From Pseudomonas protegens (GTDB taxonomy: Bacteria; Pseudomonadota; Gammaproteobacteria; Pseudomonadales; Pseudomonadaceae), in NCBI RefSeq assembly GCF_003732485.1, contig NZ_MOAK01000088.1, forward strand, positions 22,373-54,782: a DNA stretch of 32,410 nucleotides. Direction: 5' to 3'. The position numbers and the translations under genes are program-made. Below the pieces are notes generated by a model, which saw only the letters and a list, made by a program, of their open reading frames with translations, searched no databases and was not told where the DNA came from. This document shows positions 1-8,418 of this stretch, piece by piece (position 1 is the first letter of the stretch; each line of letters starts with the position of its first letter).

Positions 1-746
1 GCGTTGGCAAAGGGTTCCGCGGCAACAGGCGGCGCTGCCACCGGTGCCACGCTCAACACCGGAGCCGGGCGGGCCGGCGTTTCGCCGAACAGGTCCCAGT
101 CATCCGGAATCACCGCCCCGCTCTGGGGCGCCGCCGGCAGGGGCTGAGCTACGGGCTGAGGCACCGCCGTGGGGGTCGGCGGGCGAAAATCGTGCTGCTC
201 GGCGGGCACGTGATCGGGCTGGGTCGCCGGTGGAGTCGCGCTCGGAGCGAGGAAATCGAACAGGTCAGGAAAAGTATCCTGGGCCGAAGCCCCCTGAAAA
301 TGTGCCACCGGCGCCATGGCAATCGGCTCGATGGGCGTGGATGGCGACGACTGGCGGCCCATCAGTGCTTCGAAACTGTTGGCGCTGTCCCCGGAAAAGG
401 CCTCAGCCTGGACACGATTCAGACTGAAATCGATACGCGCACTGATTTCATAATCGCCAATACGAATAACCTCGCCATCTTCCAATGGCTCACTGCTACC
501 CCGGCGCATGCGAATACCGGCACGGACTAACTCCACACCATTAGTGCTGTTATCGGTCAAATAATAACGGCCATCCTTGTATTGGATGACACAGTGTCGC
601 GCGGAAACTAAGCGCTCTGGATCAGGAAGTACCCAGTCATTATCGGAACTACGGCCAATTGCCATCACACCCTGATCCATTAGTTTCTCAGGGCATTGGC
701 CAGGGGTAATCTTGTGATAACTAGTGATAGTCAAACACAGCGACAT
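1..746 (-). CDS. tagH: T6SS FHA-domain scaffold Fha1/TagH, N-terminal part (truncated by window edge)
   Basis: This is the N-terminal 248 codons of an FHA-domain protein reading leftward out of the window. An ATG at 746 is preceded by a strong AAGGAGG four bases upstream. The FHA phosphothreonine-binding core is intact: Gly31-Arg32-Ser33, Ser48-x-x-His51 and Asn66-Ser-Thr-Asn69-Gly70. From about residue 100 the protein becomes a Pro/Ala-rich low-complexity linker, typical of this family. In P. aeruginosa HSI-I the equivalent protein is the target of the PpkA/PppA threonine phosphorylation switch that licenses T6SS assembly; that role is inferred here from the domain and the divergent position next to tssA. 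The C-terminal part and the tssJKLM genes expected beyond it are outside the window. Confidence 0.93.
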   Translation of the reverse strand, partial: MSLCLTITSYHKITPGQCPEKLMDQGVMAIGRSSDNDWVLPDPERLVSARHCVIQYKDGRYYLTDNSTNGVELVRAGIRMRRGSSEPLEDGEVIRIGDYEISARIDFSLNRVQAEAFSGDSANSFEALMGRQSSPSTPIEPIAMAPVAHFQGASAQDTFPDLFDFLAPSATPPATQPDHVPAEQHDFRPPTPTAVPQPVAQPLPAAPQSGAVIPDDWDLFGETPARPAPVLSVAPVAAPPVAAEPFAN

Positions 747-1137
747 TGCGCCTCCTTGCTGTACTTCCGCGTGCGAACCGGCGTCGGGAAAAAAGTTCCG
801 TAAAAAATGAAAAGCCCGCAAAAAATCCCTTAAACAGCGCCGTTCACAGCATGATCGCTCAACTTAAACTACACAGATGACAAAAGCCTTTCTTCCCGCC
901 TCAATCTGACTCGCCGGTCAAGGAACTAATAAGTCGACATAACACTGTCATGCGGGACGAATAGCTTACCTTGACAAGCCACAACTACTACACCAAAAAT
1001 GCACAACTTCTTGAACACGGATGATGGCTCACTAGTATCAATGAGTCCATGTTAACCAAGAAATGTGCGCGAGTTCACAAACAACTAGTGCATTAATTGC
1101 CTGACTGTCCTGCAGGCTGATAGGGAGATCGAACCAG
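747..1137. promoter_or_regulatory. divergent fha1/tssA intergenic control region
   Basis: These 391 bases are clearly AT-richer than the flanking genes and hold no convincing ORF. They must contain the promoters for leftward fha1 and the rightward tss operon. A TTGACA at 971-976 could be a -35 for tssA, but the A-rich stretch 17-18 bases on is a poor -10, so no promoter is called firmly. The fha1 Shine-Dalgarno AAGGAGG (complement of 751-757) and the tssA Shine-Dalgarno AGGGAG (1122-1127) are clear. No sigma-54 -24/-12 element was recognised by eye. Confidence 0.6.
1016..1023 (+). promoter_or_regulatory. candidate RsmA/CsrA binding motif in the tssA leader
   Basis: CACGGATG matches the CANGGAYG core bound by RsmA/CsrA proteins. 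It lies about 115 bases upstream of the tssA start, so it would be in the 5' leader if transcription starts near 1000. A second GGA-containing site is the tssA Shine-Dalgarno (AGGGAG, 1122-1127), which gives the two-site arrangement often needed for repression. In P. aeruginosa the HSI-I cluster is repressed post-transcriptionally by RsmA through the RetS/Gac cascade. The inference rests on one exact motif and family knowledge. Confidence 0.4.
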
Positions 1138-2157
1138 GTGGATGTACCGATGTTGCTCGCCGCCATTTCAGCAACTTCGCCTTGTGGCGAAGACCTGGAG
1201 TATGACGCGGATTTCTTGCACTTGGAGCGGGCCGCACAGGGCCAGCCCGAGCGCAGCATGGGCGACTCGATCCTGCCGGCCGAGCCGCCGGACTGGCGCA
1301 GCGTCCAGCAACAGAGCCTGGACTTGCTGTCGCGCAGCAAAGACCTGCGCATCACCCATTTCCTCCTGCAAAGCACCCTGGCCCTTGAAGGCCTGCCGGG
1401 CCTGGCCACCAGCCTCGACCTGATCAACGGTTTGCTCCGTGATTACTGGGCCGAGCTGCATCCGCGCCTGGACGCCGACGATGACAACGATCCCACGGTG
1501 CGGATCAATGCCCTGGCCGGCCTCGCGGCAGATTCCACCATCGGCCTGCTGCGCGAAGCCATCCTCACCCGCTCCCGGACCTTTGGCCCGGTGAGCCTGC
1601 GCGCCGCGCTGAATGCCGCCGGCCTGCAGTATTTTTCTGGCGAAAGCCTGGGTTCCGATCACTTGGCCGGTGCCCTGCAAGACAGCGATCCCGAGCACCT
1701 GGAAGCCATTCGCCACGCCTTGAGCAGCGCTCGCTCGGCGGCCGAAGCCATCGAGAAACAGGTCAGCGAACAGGTCGGTTCCGCCGCCGGCGTGGACCTC
1801 AGCGCCCTCAAGCAGCCCTTGCGCCTGGCGCTGCAAGTGCTTGGCCAGCATGCCCCACAAAGCATCGACAGCCCCGCCGAAGAGCCCCCCGAGGCTCCCG
1901 CGGGCGAAGCTTCCAGTGCGCCTTTGGCGCCGGCGCCGGCACGGGTCAGCGGCGAGATCAACAGCCGCGAAGACGTGCTGCGCAGCCTCGACCGGCTGCT
2001 GGCCTACTACAGCCGTCACGAGCCTTCGAGCCCGCTGCCGGTGCTGCTCAACCGGGCCAAGAACCTGGTCAACGCCGATTTCGCGGCCATCGTGCGCAAT
2101 CTGATCCCCGACGGCATGTCCCAATTTGAAAACCTGCGCGGCCCTGAATCCGACTAA
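1138..2157 (+). CDS. tssA: T6SS baseplate/cap protein TssA
   Basis: TssA is the T6SS component that contacts the baseplate and helps start or guide sheath/tube polymerisation. The 339-aa protein has the N-terminal ImpA domain, visible in the 'SPCGEDLEYD' start, the 'LLRDYWAELHP' region and the 'NALAGL' segment. An Ala/Pro/Glu linker (about 240-270) is followed by a conserved C-terminal helix region with 'SREDVLRSLDRLLAYYSRHEPSSP', typical of TssA1-type proteins. The GTG start is chosen because AGGGAG lies ten bases upstream; the next ATG at 1150 is too far from it. It is the first gene of the rightward operon, with an 81-bp gap to tssB. Confidence 0.93.
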   Translation: MDVPMLLAAISATSPCGEDLEYDADFLHLERAAQGQPERSMGDSILPAEPPDWRSVQQQSLDLLSRSKDLRITHFLLQSTLALEGLPGLATSLDLINGLLRDYWAELHPRLDADDDNDPTVRINALAGLAADSTIGLLREAILTRSRTFGPVSLRAALNAAGLQYFSGESLGSDHLAGALQDSDPEHLEAIRHALSSARSAAEAIEKQVSEQVGSAAGVDLSALKQPLRLALQVLGQHAPQSIDSPAEEPPEAPAGEASSAPLAPAPARVSGEINSREDVLRSLDRLLAYYSRHEPSSPLPVLLNRAKNLVNADFAAIVRNLIPDGMSQFENLRGPESD

Positions 2158-2238
2158 CCGCGGAACAGCCGAGCAGTATCGTCAGCGGCAACCACCGACC
2201 GACGCCAACACCGTCGCAGCAGCGACCAGGAGCACAAC

Positions 2239-2754
2239 GTGGCGAAGCAAAGTTCTCAAAAGTTCATCGCGCGCAACCGCGCGCCCCGGGTGCAGATCGA
2301 GTACGACGTCGAACTCTACGGCGCCGAGAAAAAGGTCCAGCTGCCCTTCGTCATGGGCGTGATGGCTGACCTGGCCGGCAAGCCTGTCGAGCCCCTGGCC
2401 GCAGTGGCCGATCGCAAGTTCCTGGAAATCGACGTCGACAACTTCGACTCGCGCCTCAAGGCCATGCAGCCACGGGTCGCGTTCCACGTACCCAACGAGC
2501 TGACCGGCGAAGGCAACCTGAGCCTGGACATCACCTTCGAGAGCATGGACGACTTCAGCCCTGCCGCGGTGGCGCGCAAGGTCGACTCCCTGAACCAGTT
2601 GCTGGAGGCCCGTACACAACTGGCCAACCTGCTGACCTACATGGACGGCAAGACCGGCGCTGAAGAAATCATCATGAAAGCCATCAAGGATCCGGCGTTG
2701 CTCCAGGCCCTGGCGAGTGCGCCAAAGCCTGTGGACTCCGAGCCGAACGCTTAA
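2239..2754 (+). CDS. tssB: T6SS contractile sheath small subunit TssB (VipA)
   Basis: TssB pairs with TssC to build the contractile sheath around the Hcp tube. The 171-aa length is normal for the family. The N-terminus has the conserved 'RVQIEYDVELYGAEKKVQLPF' type strand and 'FVMGVMADL'; the centre has 'FLEIDVDNFD'; the C-terminal half is helical with 'LARTQLANLL'-like spacing (here EARTQLANLLTYMDGK). The start is GTG, with AGGAG seven bases upstream. The stop is 15 bases before tssC. In P. aeruginosa the homologue also binds TagJ, a partner that seems to be missing from this operon. Confidence 0.96.
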   Translation: MAKQSSQKFIARNRAPRVQIEYDVELYGAEKKVQLPFVMGVMADLAGKPVEPLAAVADRKFLEIDVDNFDSRLKAMQPRVAFHVPNELTGEGNLSLDITFESMDDFSPAAVARKVDSLNQLLEARTQLANLLTYMDGKTGAEEIIMKAIKDPALLQALASAPKPVDSEPNA

Positions 2755-2769
2755 TCAGGACCAACGATC

Positions 2770-4263
2770 ATGACCGAATTGCTGCGTGACAATCAGGCCC
2801 AACCCGGCGCCACCGAGCAGGCCAGCGAATTCGCTTCGCTGCTGCTACAGGAGTTCAAACCCAAGACCGAGCGCGCTCGCGAAGCCGTGGAAACCGCCGT
2901 GCGGACCCTGGCCGAGCAAGCCCTGGCGCAGACCGACCTGGTGTCCAACGACGCCATCAAGTCGATCGAATCGATCATCGCCGCCATCGACGCCAAGCTC
3001 ACCGCCCAGGTCAACCAGGTGATCCATCACCCGGAATTCCAGAAACTGGAAAGCGCCTGGCGCGGCTTGCACTACCTGGTCAACAACACCGAGAGCGACG
3101 AGCAGCTGAAGATCCGCGTGCTCAACATCTCCAAGCCGGAGCTGCACAAGACCCTGAAGAAATTCAAGGGCACGGCCTGGGACCAGAGCCCGCTGTTCAA
3201 GAAGATGTACGAAGAGGAATACGGCCAGTTCGGCGGCGAGCCTTACGGCTGCCTGGTGGGCGACTACTACTTCGACCAGTCGCCACCGGACGTGGAGCTG
3301 CTGGGCGAACTGTCCAAGGTCTGCGCGGCCATGCACTCGCCATTCATCGCTGCGGCTTCGCCGACCGTGATGGGCATGGGTTCGTGGCAGGAACTGTCCA
3401 ACCCGCGCGATCTGACCAAGATCTTCACCACTCCGGAATACGCCGGCTGGCGCTCCCTGCGTGAATCGGAAGACTCGCGCTATATCGGCCTGACCATGCC
3501 GCGCTTCCTGGCGCGTCTGCCGTACGGCGCCAAGACCGATCCGGTGGAAGCCTTCGCCTTCGAAGAAAACACCGACGGCGCCGACAGCACCAAGTACACC
3601 TGGGCCAACGCGGCCTACGCCATGGCGGTGAACATCAACCGTTCGTTCAAGCATTTCGGCTGGTGCTCGCGGATTCGCGGCGTGGAGTCCGGTGGCGAGG
3701 TGGAAAACCTCCCGGCCCACACTTTCCCCACCGACGACGGTGGCGTGGACATGAAGTGCCCGACCGAGATCGCCATCTCCGACCGCCGTGAAGCGGAACT
3801 GGCGAAGAACGGTTTCATGCCGCTGCTGCACAAGAAGAACACCGACTTCGCCGCCTTCATCGGCGCCCAGTCGCTGCAGAAGCCCGCCGAATACGACGAC
3901 CCGGACGCCACCGCCAACGCCAACCTGGCCGCGCGCCTGCCGTACCTGTTCGCCACCTGCCGCTTCGCCCATTACCTGAAGTGCATCGTGCGCGACAAGA
4001 TCGGTTCCTTCAAAGAGAAGGACGAGATGCAGCGCTGGTTGCAGGACTGGATCCTCAACTACGTCGACGGTGATCCGGCGCACTCCACCGAAACCACCAA
4101 GGCCCAGCACCCACTGGCTGCGGCGGAAGTGGTGGTCGAGGAAGTCGAAGGCAACCCGGGCTACTACAACTCGAAGTTCTTCCTGCGCCCGCACTACCAG
4201 CTCGAAGGGCTGACCGTGTCGCTGCGCCTGGTATCCAAACTGCCGTCCGCCAAGGGCGCCTGA
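2770..4263 (+). CDS. tssC: T6SS contractile sheath large subunit TssC (VipB)
   Basis: TssC is the large sheath subunit; with TssB it forms the helical sheath whose contraction drives the Hcp-VgrG spike outward. The 497-aa length matches the family. Conserved blocks are visible in order: 'FQKLESAWRGLHYLV' near residues 90-105, the 'GEPYGCLVGDYYFD' block near 155-170, 'FIAAASPTVMGM' near 190-200, 'AYAMAVNINRSFKHFGWCSRIRG' near 280-300, and the C-terminal 'KFFLRPHYQLEGLTVSLRLVSKLP'. The ATG is preceded by AGGA. It follows tssB closely (15 bp) and is separated from hcp by a 118-bp gap holding a large hairpin. Confidence 0.97.
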   Translation: MTELLRDNQAQPGATEQASEFASLLLQEFKPKTERAREAVETAVRTLAEQALAQTDLVSNDAIKSIESIIAAIDAKLTAQVNQVIHHPEFQKLESAWRGLHYLVNNTESDEQLKIRVLNISKPELHKTLKKFKGTAWDQSPLFKKMYEEEYGQFGGEPYGCLVGDYYFDQSPPDVELLGELSKVCAAMHSPFIAAASPTVMGMGSWQELSNPRDLTKIFTTPEYAGWRSLRESEDSRYIGLTMPRFLARLPYGAKTDPVEAFAFEENTDGADSTKYTWANAAYAMAVNINRSFKHFGWCSRIRGVESGGEVENLPAHTFPTDDGGVDMKCPTEIAISDRREAELAKNGFMPLLHKKNTDFAAFIGAQSLQKPAEYDDPDATANANLAARLPYLFATCRFAHYLKCIVRDKIGSFKEKDEMQRWLQDWILNYVDGDPAHSTETTKAQHPLAAAEVVVEEVEGNPGYYNSKFFLRPHYQLEGLTVSLRLVSKLPSAKGA

Positions 4264-4281
4264 CCCATAACCGACTCATAC

Positions 4282-4338
4282 CTGTCGCCGCAGGCACAGG
4301 CTGCGCAAGGTCCCCAGGGCCTTGCGCAGCGGCGACAG
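4282..4338 (+). promoter_or_regulatory. large bulged RNA hairpin between tssC and hcp
   Basis: Two nested perfect stems are visible. The outer one pairs CTGTCGCCG (4282-4290) with CGGCGACAG (4330-4338). The inner one pairs CTGCGCAAGG (4301-4310) with CCTTGCGCAG (4320-4329), with a 9-base loop. A 10-base bulge sits on the left arm only. There is no T-run after it, so it does not look like a full terminator. It ends 43 bases before the hcp ATG. Likely roles are mRNA processing or stabilisation or partial attenuation that sets Hcp dosage; these are inferences. Confidence 0.7.
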
Positions 4339-4381
4339 ACGCTGAATCAACATCGTGGCAAGTGCCACACAGGGAGAAAAC

Positions 4382-4870
4382 ATGGCTGTTGATATTTTCA
4401 TCAAGATCGGTGACATCAAGGGCGAGTCCATGGACAAAGCCCACAAGGACGAAATCGATGTGCTGAACTGGAGCTGGGGCATGTCCCAATCCGGCAACAT
4501 GCACGTAGGTGGCGGCGGCGGCGCGGGCAAGGTGAACATCCAGGACCTGTCGCTGACCAAGTACGTCGACAAGGCATCGCCAAACCTGATGATGCATTGC
4601 TCCAGCGGCAAGCACATCGACAAGGTGCGCCTGACCGTGCGCAAGGCCGGCGGCGAAAGCCAGGTCGAGTACATGATCATCGACCTGGAAGAAGTGCTGA
4701 TCACTTCCCTGAGCACCGGCGGCTCGGGCAGCGATGACCGCCTGACCGAAAACATCACCCTGAACTTCGCTCAGGTGATGGTCGAGTACCAGCCGCAGAA
4801 AGCCGACGGCACCAAGGACGGCGGCCCGATCAAGTACGGCTGGAACATCCGCTCGAACACCAAGCGCTGA
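4382..4870 (+). CDS. hcp: T6SS inner tube protein Hcp (Hcp1 type)
   Basis: Hcp forms stacked hexameric rings that make the T6SS tube; it is exported in quantity and acts as chaperone for small effectors. The 162-aa protein (MAVDIFIKIGDIKGES start) has the same length as P. aeruginosa Hcp1 and looks closely similar to it as I remember it, including the 'SWGMSQSG' turn, the glycine-rich loop, 'KYVDKASPNLM' and 'DGGPIKYGWNIR' near the C-terminus. An in-frame upstream ATG at 4355 would add nine residues, but the AGGGAG just upstream fits the ATG at 4382. Hairpins flank the cistron on both sides. Confidence 0.97.
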   Translation: MAVDIFIKIGDIKGESMDKAHKDEIDVLNWSWGMSQSGNMHVGGGGGAGKVNIQDLSLTKYVDKASPNLMMHCSSGKHIDKVRLTVRKAGGESQVEYMIIDLEEVLITSLSTGGSGSDDRLTENITLNFAQVMVEYQPQKADGTKDGGPIKYGWNIRSNTKR

Positions 4871-4877
4871 TGCGCTG

Positions 4878-4903
4878 CGGTCGCGGCCCTCGGGTCGCGA
4901 CCG
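4878..4903 (+). terminator. strong hairpin just after hcp
   Basis: CGGTCGCG (4878-4885) pairs perfectly with CGCGACCG (4896-4903), and CCC/GGG in the loop can extend the stem. It starts seven bases after the hcp stop codon and is very GC-rich. No T-run follows, so it may be a partial terminator or a 3' stabiliser for hcp mRNA rather than a full stop, since tssE-clpV lie downstream on the same strand. Confidence 0.6.
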
Positions 4904-4997
4904 ACCCGGCCCTCGCGTCGTGCCTGGCACTACGCGGGGACGGTTGGCCAGGACCGCGTCCTCGTGAGTCTTTGGTTATGCCCCTTTTCGTGACGTC

Positions 4998-5546
4998 ATG
5001 CCTGCGCAATCCGATCCTGGAGCGAACCCTTTGGTAACCGACATCGCCGCCCGCGATCGCTTGCAACCCTCTTTGCTGGATCGTCTGACCGACGATGAGC
5101 CCGGCAACCTGAAAGAAAGCCCGGACAAGCGCGTGCTGTCCCTGAGCCAGCTCAAGGCCTCGGTACTGCGCGACCTGGCATGGCTGCTCAACACCACTTC
5201 CCTGCTGGAAGCCGATGCCACCCTGCACACCCCCGCCGGTACTTCGGTGGTCAACTACGGCCTGCCGGCCCTGGCCGGGTACAGCGCGTCGAGCATCGAT
5301 ATCCCGGCCCTGGAGACCTTGATCCACCAGGCCATCGCCACCTTTGAACCACGGATTCTGCGCAGTACCTTGCGGGTTCGCGCGCGCACCGCGCCCGGCG
5401 AGATGAACCACAACGCCCTGAGCTTCGAGATCGAGGGCGACCTGTGGGCCCAGCCGATGCCCCTGCGCCTGCTGCTGCAAACCGACATGGACCTGGAATC
5501 CGGTCACGTCCGGGTGGTGCATGCCGACTCCCGGAGGCGCTCATGA
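4998..5546 (+). CDS. tssE: T6SS baseplate protein TssE (gp25-like)
   Basis: TssE is the gp25/gpW-family wedge protein of the T6SS baseplate and nucleates sheath polymerisation. The 182-aa protein has the typical '[11 protein letters not shown]' N-terminus, a helical '[15 protein letters not shown]' segment, '[13 protein letters not shown]', and the conserved '[22 protein letters not shown]' stretch ending in '[23 protein letters not shown]', which corresponds to the EPR core of gp25. The start is taken at ATG 4998; I see no good Shine-Dalgarno there, so the exact start is uncertain. The stop overlaps the tssF start (ATGA at 5543-5546), implying translational coupling. Confidence 0.94.
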   Translation: MPAQSDPGANPLVTDIAARDRLQPSLLDRLTDDEPGNLKESPDKRVLSLSQLKASVLRDLAWLLNTTSLLEADATLHTPAGTSVVNYGLPALAGYSASSIDIPALETLIHQAIATFEPRILRSTLRVRARTAPGEMNHNALSFEIEGDLWAQPMPLRLLLQTDMDLESGHVRVVHADSRRRS

Positions 5547-7402
5547 ATCCGCGCCTCTTGGAGCTGTACAACCAGGAACTGCAACACGTGCGCGAAAGCG
5601 CCGCGGAGTTCGCCAAGGAATACCCGAAGATCGCCAGCCGCTTGACCCTGTCGGGCATGGACTGCGCCGACCCCTATGTCGAGCGCCTGCTGGAAGGCTT
5701 TGCCTATCTGACGGCCCGGGTGCAGTTGAAGCTCGATGCCGAGTACCCGACCTTCACCCACAACCTGCTGGAAATCGCCTACCCGCACTACCTGGCACCG
5801 ACTCCATCGATGACCGTGGTGCAGTTGCAGGCCGATCCCGATGAAGGCTCCCTGAGCAGCGGCTTCACCCTGGAGCGCGACACCAGTCTGCGCGCCGCCC
5901 TGGGCCGCGACACCCAGACCTGCTGCGAGTACCGCACCGCCCACGCGGTGACGCTGTGGCCGCTGAAGGTCAGCCAGGCCGAGTACTTCGGCAACCCGGC
6001 AGCGGTACTCGGACGCCTGGCCGCCAGCGAACCCAAGGCCAAGGCCGGTCTGCGCCTGACCCTGCGCACCGGTGCCGAGCTGCCGTTCAACAGCCTGGCC
6101 CTGGACCAGTTGCCGCTGTACCTGAACGGCAACGACGAGCTGCCGTTCCGCCTCTACGAACAGTTGCTGGGCAACGCCTGCGCGGTATTCGCCCGGGCTC
6201 CCGGCAGCGACTGGGTCGAGCGCTTGCCCCTGGACGCCGTGCGTTCCCGGGGCTTCGACGACCGCGACGCAGCCCTGCCGGTGGTGCCCCAGGCCTTCCA
6301 GGGCTATCGCCTGCTGCAGGAATACTTCGCCCTGCCCAACCGCTTCCTGTTCGTCGAATTCACCCAACTGGACCGTGCGGTACAACGCTGTACCGGTCAG
6401 GAGCTGGAGCTGATCGTACTCTTCGAGCGCTTCGACCAGAGCCTGGAAGGCAGCGTCGGCAGCGCCCAGTTCGTGCCCTTCTGCACCCCGGCCATCAACC
6501 TGTTTCCCAAGCGACTGGACCGTATTCACCTGTCCGACCGGGTCAACGAACACCATGTGATCGCCGACCGCACCCGGCCCATGGATTTCGAAGTGCACTC
6601 GCTGAGCGCCCTCAGTGGCCACGGCACCGGGCCGGAGCAGCCGTTCCTGCCGTTCTACGCGGTGCGCGATCCGTCCCGCTACGGCCGTGACCAGGCTTAC
6701 TACATCGTCCGCCGCGAGCCGCGGGTGCTGTCCAGCGACCAGCGCCGCAACGGCCCACGCTCCACCTACATCGGCAGTGAGTCCTTCGTCAGCCTGGTGG
6801 ACAGCCAGCAGGCGCCCTACCGCCATGACCTGCGCCAGCTCGGGGTCAGCGCCCTGTGCACCAACCGCGACCTGCCACTGTTCATGAACACCGGCAACGG
6901 CAAGACCGACTTCACCCTGGCCGACAGCGCCCCGGTGCAGGCCATCCGCTGCCTGGCAGGCCCCAGCCGCCCGCGGCCCAGCCACGCCCATGACGGCAAG
7001 GCCTGGCGCCTGATCAGCCAGCTGTCGCTGAACTACCTGTCCCTGAGCGAACAGGGACAGGGCGCGGCAGCCCTGCGCGAGCTGCTGCGGCTGTATGGCG
7101 ACAGCAACGATGCGGCCCTGCAATTGCAGATCGAGGGCCTGCGGGAAGTCAGCAGCAAAGCGGTGACCCGGCGCCTGCCGATGCCCGGGCCGATCGTCTT
7201 CGGCCGGGGCCTGGAGATCACCCTGCAATTCGACGAAAACGCGTTTCGCGGCACCGGGGTGTTCCTGCTCGGCGCAGTCTTCGAGCGCTTCCTGGCACGT
7301 TACGTGTCGATCAACAGTTTTACCGAGACGGTGATCCGTACCACCGAACGCGGCGAGATCATGCGATGGAAAGCCAAGCCCGGACGTCGTCCGACTCTTT
7401 GA
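5543..7402 (+). CDS. tssF: T6SS baseplate protein TssF
   Basis: TssF is the large T6SS wedge protein (VasA/ImpG family) that combines with TssG, TssE and TssK in the baseplate. The 619-aa protein begins '[18 protein letters not shown]', the signature N-terminus of the family, followed by '[12 protein letters not shown]' and '[23 protein letters not shown]'. The start at 5543 is supported by GGAGG five bases upstream and by the ATGA overlap with tssE; a longer in-frame ORF from 5444 lacks family support. Its last 37 bases overlap tssG. Confidence 0.96.
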   Translation: MNPRLLELYNQELQHVRESAAEFAKEYPKIASRLTLSGMDCADPYVERLLEGFAYLTARVQLKLDAEYPTFTHNLLEIAYPHYLAPTPSMTVVQLQADPDEGSLSSGFTLERDTSLRAALGRDTQTCCEYRTAHAVTLWPLKVSQAEYFGNPAAVLGRLAASEPKAKAGLRLTLRTGAELPFNSLALDQLPLYLNGNDELPFRLYEQLLGNACAVFARAPGSDWVERLPLDAVRSRGFDDRDAALPVVPQAFQGYRLLQEYFALPNRFLFVEFTQLDRAVQRCTGQELELIVLFERFDQSLEGSVGSAQFVPFCTPAINLFPKRLDRIHLSDRVNEHHVIADRTRPMDFEVHSLSALSGHGTGPEQPFLPFYAVRDPSRYGRDQAYYIVRREPRVLSSDQRRNGPRSTYIGSESFVSLVDSQQAPYRHDLRQLGVSALCTNRDLPLFMNTGNGKTDFTLADSAPVQAIRCLAGPSRPRPSHAHDGKAWRLISQLSLNYLSLSEQGQGAAALRELLRLYGDSNDAALQLQIEGLREVSSKAVTRRLPMPGPIVFGRGLEITLQFDENAFRGTGVFLLGAVFERFLARYVSINSFTETVIRTTERGEIMRWKAKPGRRPTL

Positions 7403-8418
7403 ATACGCTGACGGCGATGCACGCCGAGCCCTGGGAGTACGACTTCTTCCAGGCCCTGCGGCGTATCGAATGCCTGTCGCCGCAACTGCCGCGCTTCGGT
7501 CACTCCCTGCGCCTGGCGGACGATCCGCTGCGCCTGGGCCAACAGGCCGACTGCACCTTCGCCCCCTCGACCCTGGCTTCGGTGACCCCCGGCAGCGAGG
7601 GCGCGGCCACGCGCCTGGAGCAGTTCTTCTTCGGCCTCGGCGGCCCCAACGGCCCCCTGCCGCTGCACATCACCGAGTACGTGCGCGAACGCCAGCGCAA
7701 CAACGCCGACAGCACCAGCAAGCGCTTTCTCGATGTGTTCCACCATCGTCTGCTGAGCCTGTTCTACCGGGCCTGGGCCGAAGCCCGGCCCACGGTGAGC
7801 CACGACCGACCGGACGACGACTACTGGTCCGCGCGGCTGGCGGCCCTGAGTGGCCGGGGCATGCCCAGCCTGCTCAAGCAGGGGCTGATTCCCGACACCG
7901 CCAAGCTGCACTACAGCGGCCACCTGGCGGCCCAGACCCGCTACCCGGACGGCCTGCGCGCCATCATCGGCGAGTATTTCGGCCTGCCAGTGGCAATCGA
8001 AGAGTACGTCGGCCAGTGGCTCGAGCTGCCGGAGCGCAGCCGGGTCGGAGTGCAGTCCCATCAACTGGGGGTGGACTTCTGCCTGGGCAGCCACGTCTGG
8101 GATCGCCAGCACAAATTCCGCATTCGCCTGGGTCCGCTGAAGCTGGACGAGTACCAGGGGATGCTGCCCGACGGCCAGCAGTTCAAGGAGCTGGTGGCCT
8201 GGGTCGCCGAGTACCTGGGCTTCGAGCTGGACTGGGACCTGAACCTGGTCCTGCTCAAGGACGAAGTGCCCAAGCTGCAACTCAACGGCCGCCAGCGCCT
8301 GGGTTTCAACACCTGGCTCGGTCAACCCGGCAGTGATGCCAAGGACCTAATACTGGCCCGGCACTACGCCGACCTGGCCACTACCTCACGTACACCAAGG
8401 AGCACAGAGCATGGGTGA
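7366..8418 (+). CDS. tssG: T6SS baseplate protein TssG
   Basis: TssG (VasB/ImpH family) binds two TssF copies to form the baseplate wedge core. The 350-aa protein has the family features 'WEYDFFQALRRIECL' near residues 22-36, 'FFFGLGGPNGPLPLHITEYV' near 87-106, 'FLDVFHHRLLSLFYRAW' near 120-136 and 'RFRIRLGPL'-type sequence (here KFRIRLGPLKLDEY). The ATG at 7366 overlaps the end of tssF, usual for this pair; the ATG five bases earlier is in the tssF frame. The stop overlaps clpV by eight bases. Confidence 0.95.
   Translation: MESQARTSSDSLNTLTAMHAEPWEYDFFQALRRIECLSPQLPRFGHSLRLADDPLRLGQQADCTFAPSTLASVTPGSEGAATRLEQFFFGLGGPNGPLPLHITEYVRERQRNNADSTSKRFLDVFHHRLLSLFYRAWAEARPTVSHDRPDDDYWSARLAALSGRGMPSLLKQGLIPDTAKLHYSGHLAAQTRYPDGLRAIIGEYFGLPVAIEEYVGQWLELPERSRVGVQSHQLGVDFCLGSHVWDRQHKFRIRLGPLKLDEYQGMLPDGQQFKELVAWVAEYLGFELDWDLNLVLLKDEVPKLQLNGRQRLGFNTWLGQPGSDAKDLILARHYADLATTSRTPRSTEHG

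Noticed and set aside
44..530. two rightward open frames of about 110-130 aa
   Set aside because: They lie opposite the Fha1 coding sequence, which has an intact FHA motif set and a strong ribosome binding site.
971..1000. TTGACA promoter for tssA
   Set aside because: The -35 is perfect but no acceptable -10 lies 16-18 bases downstream, so it was mentioned only within the intergenic entry.
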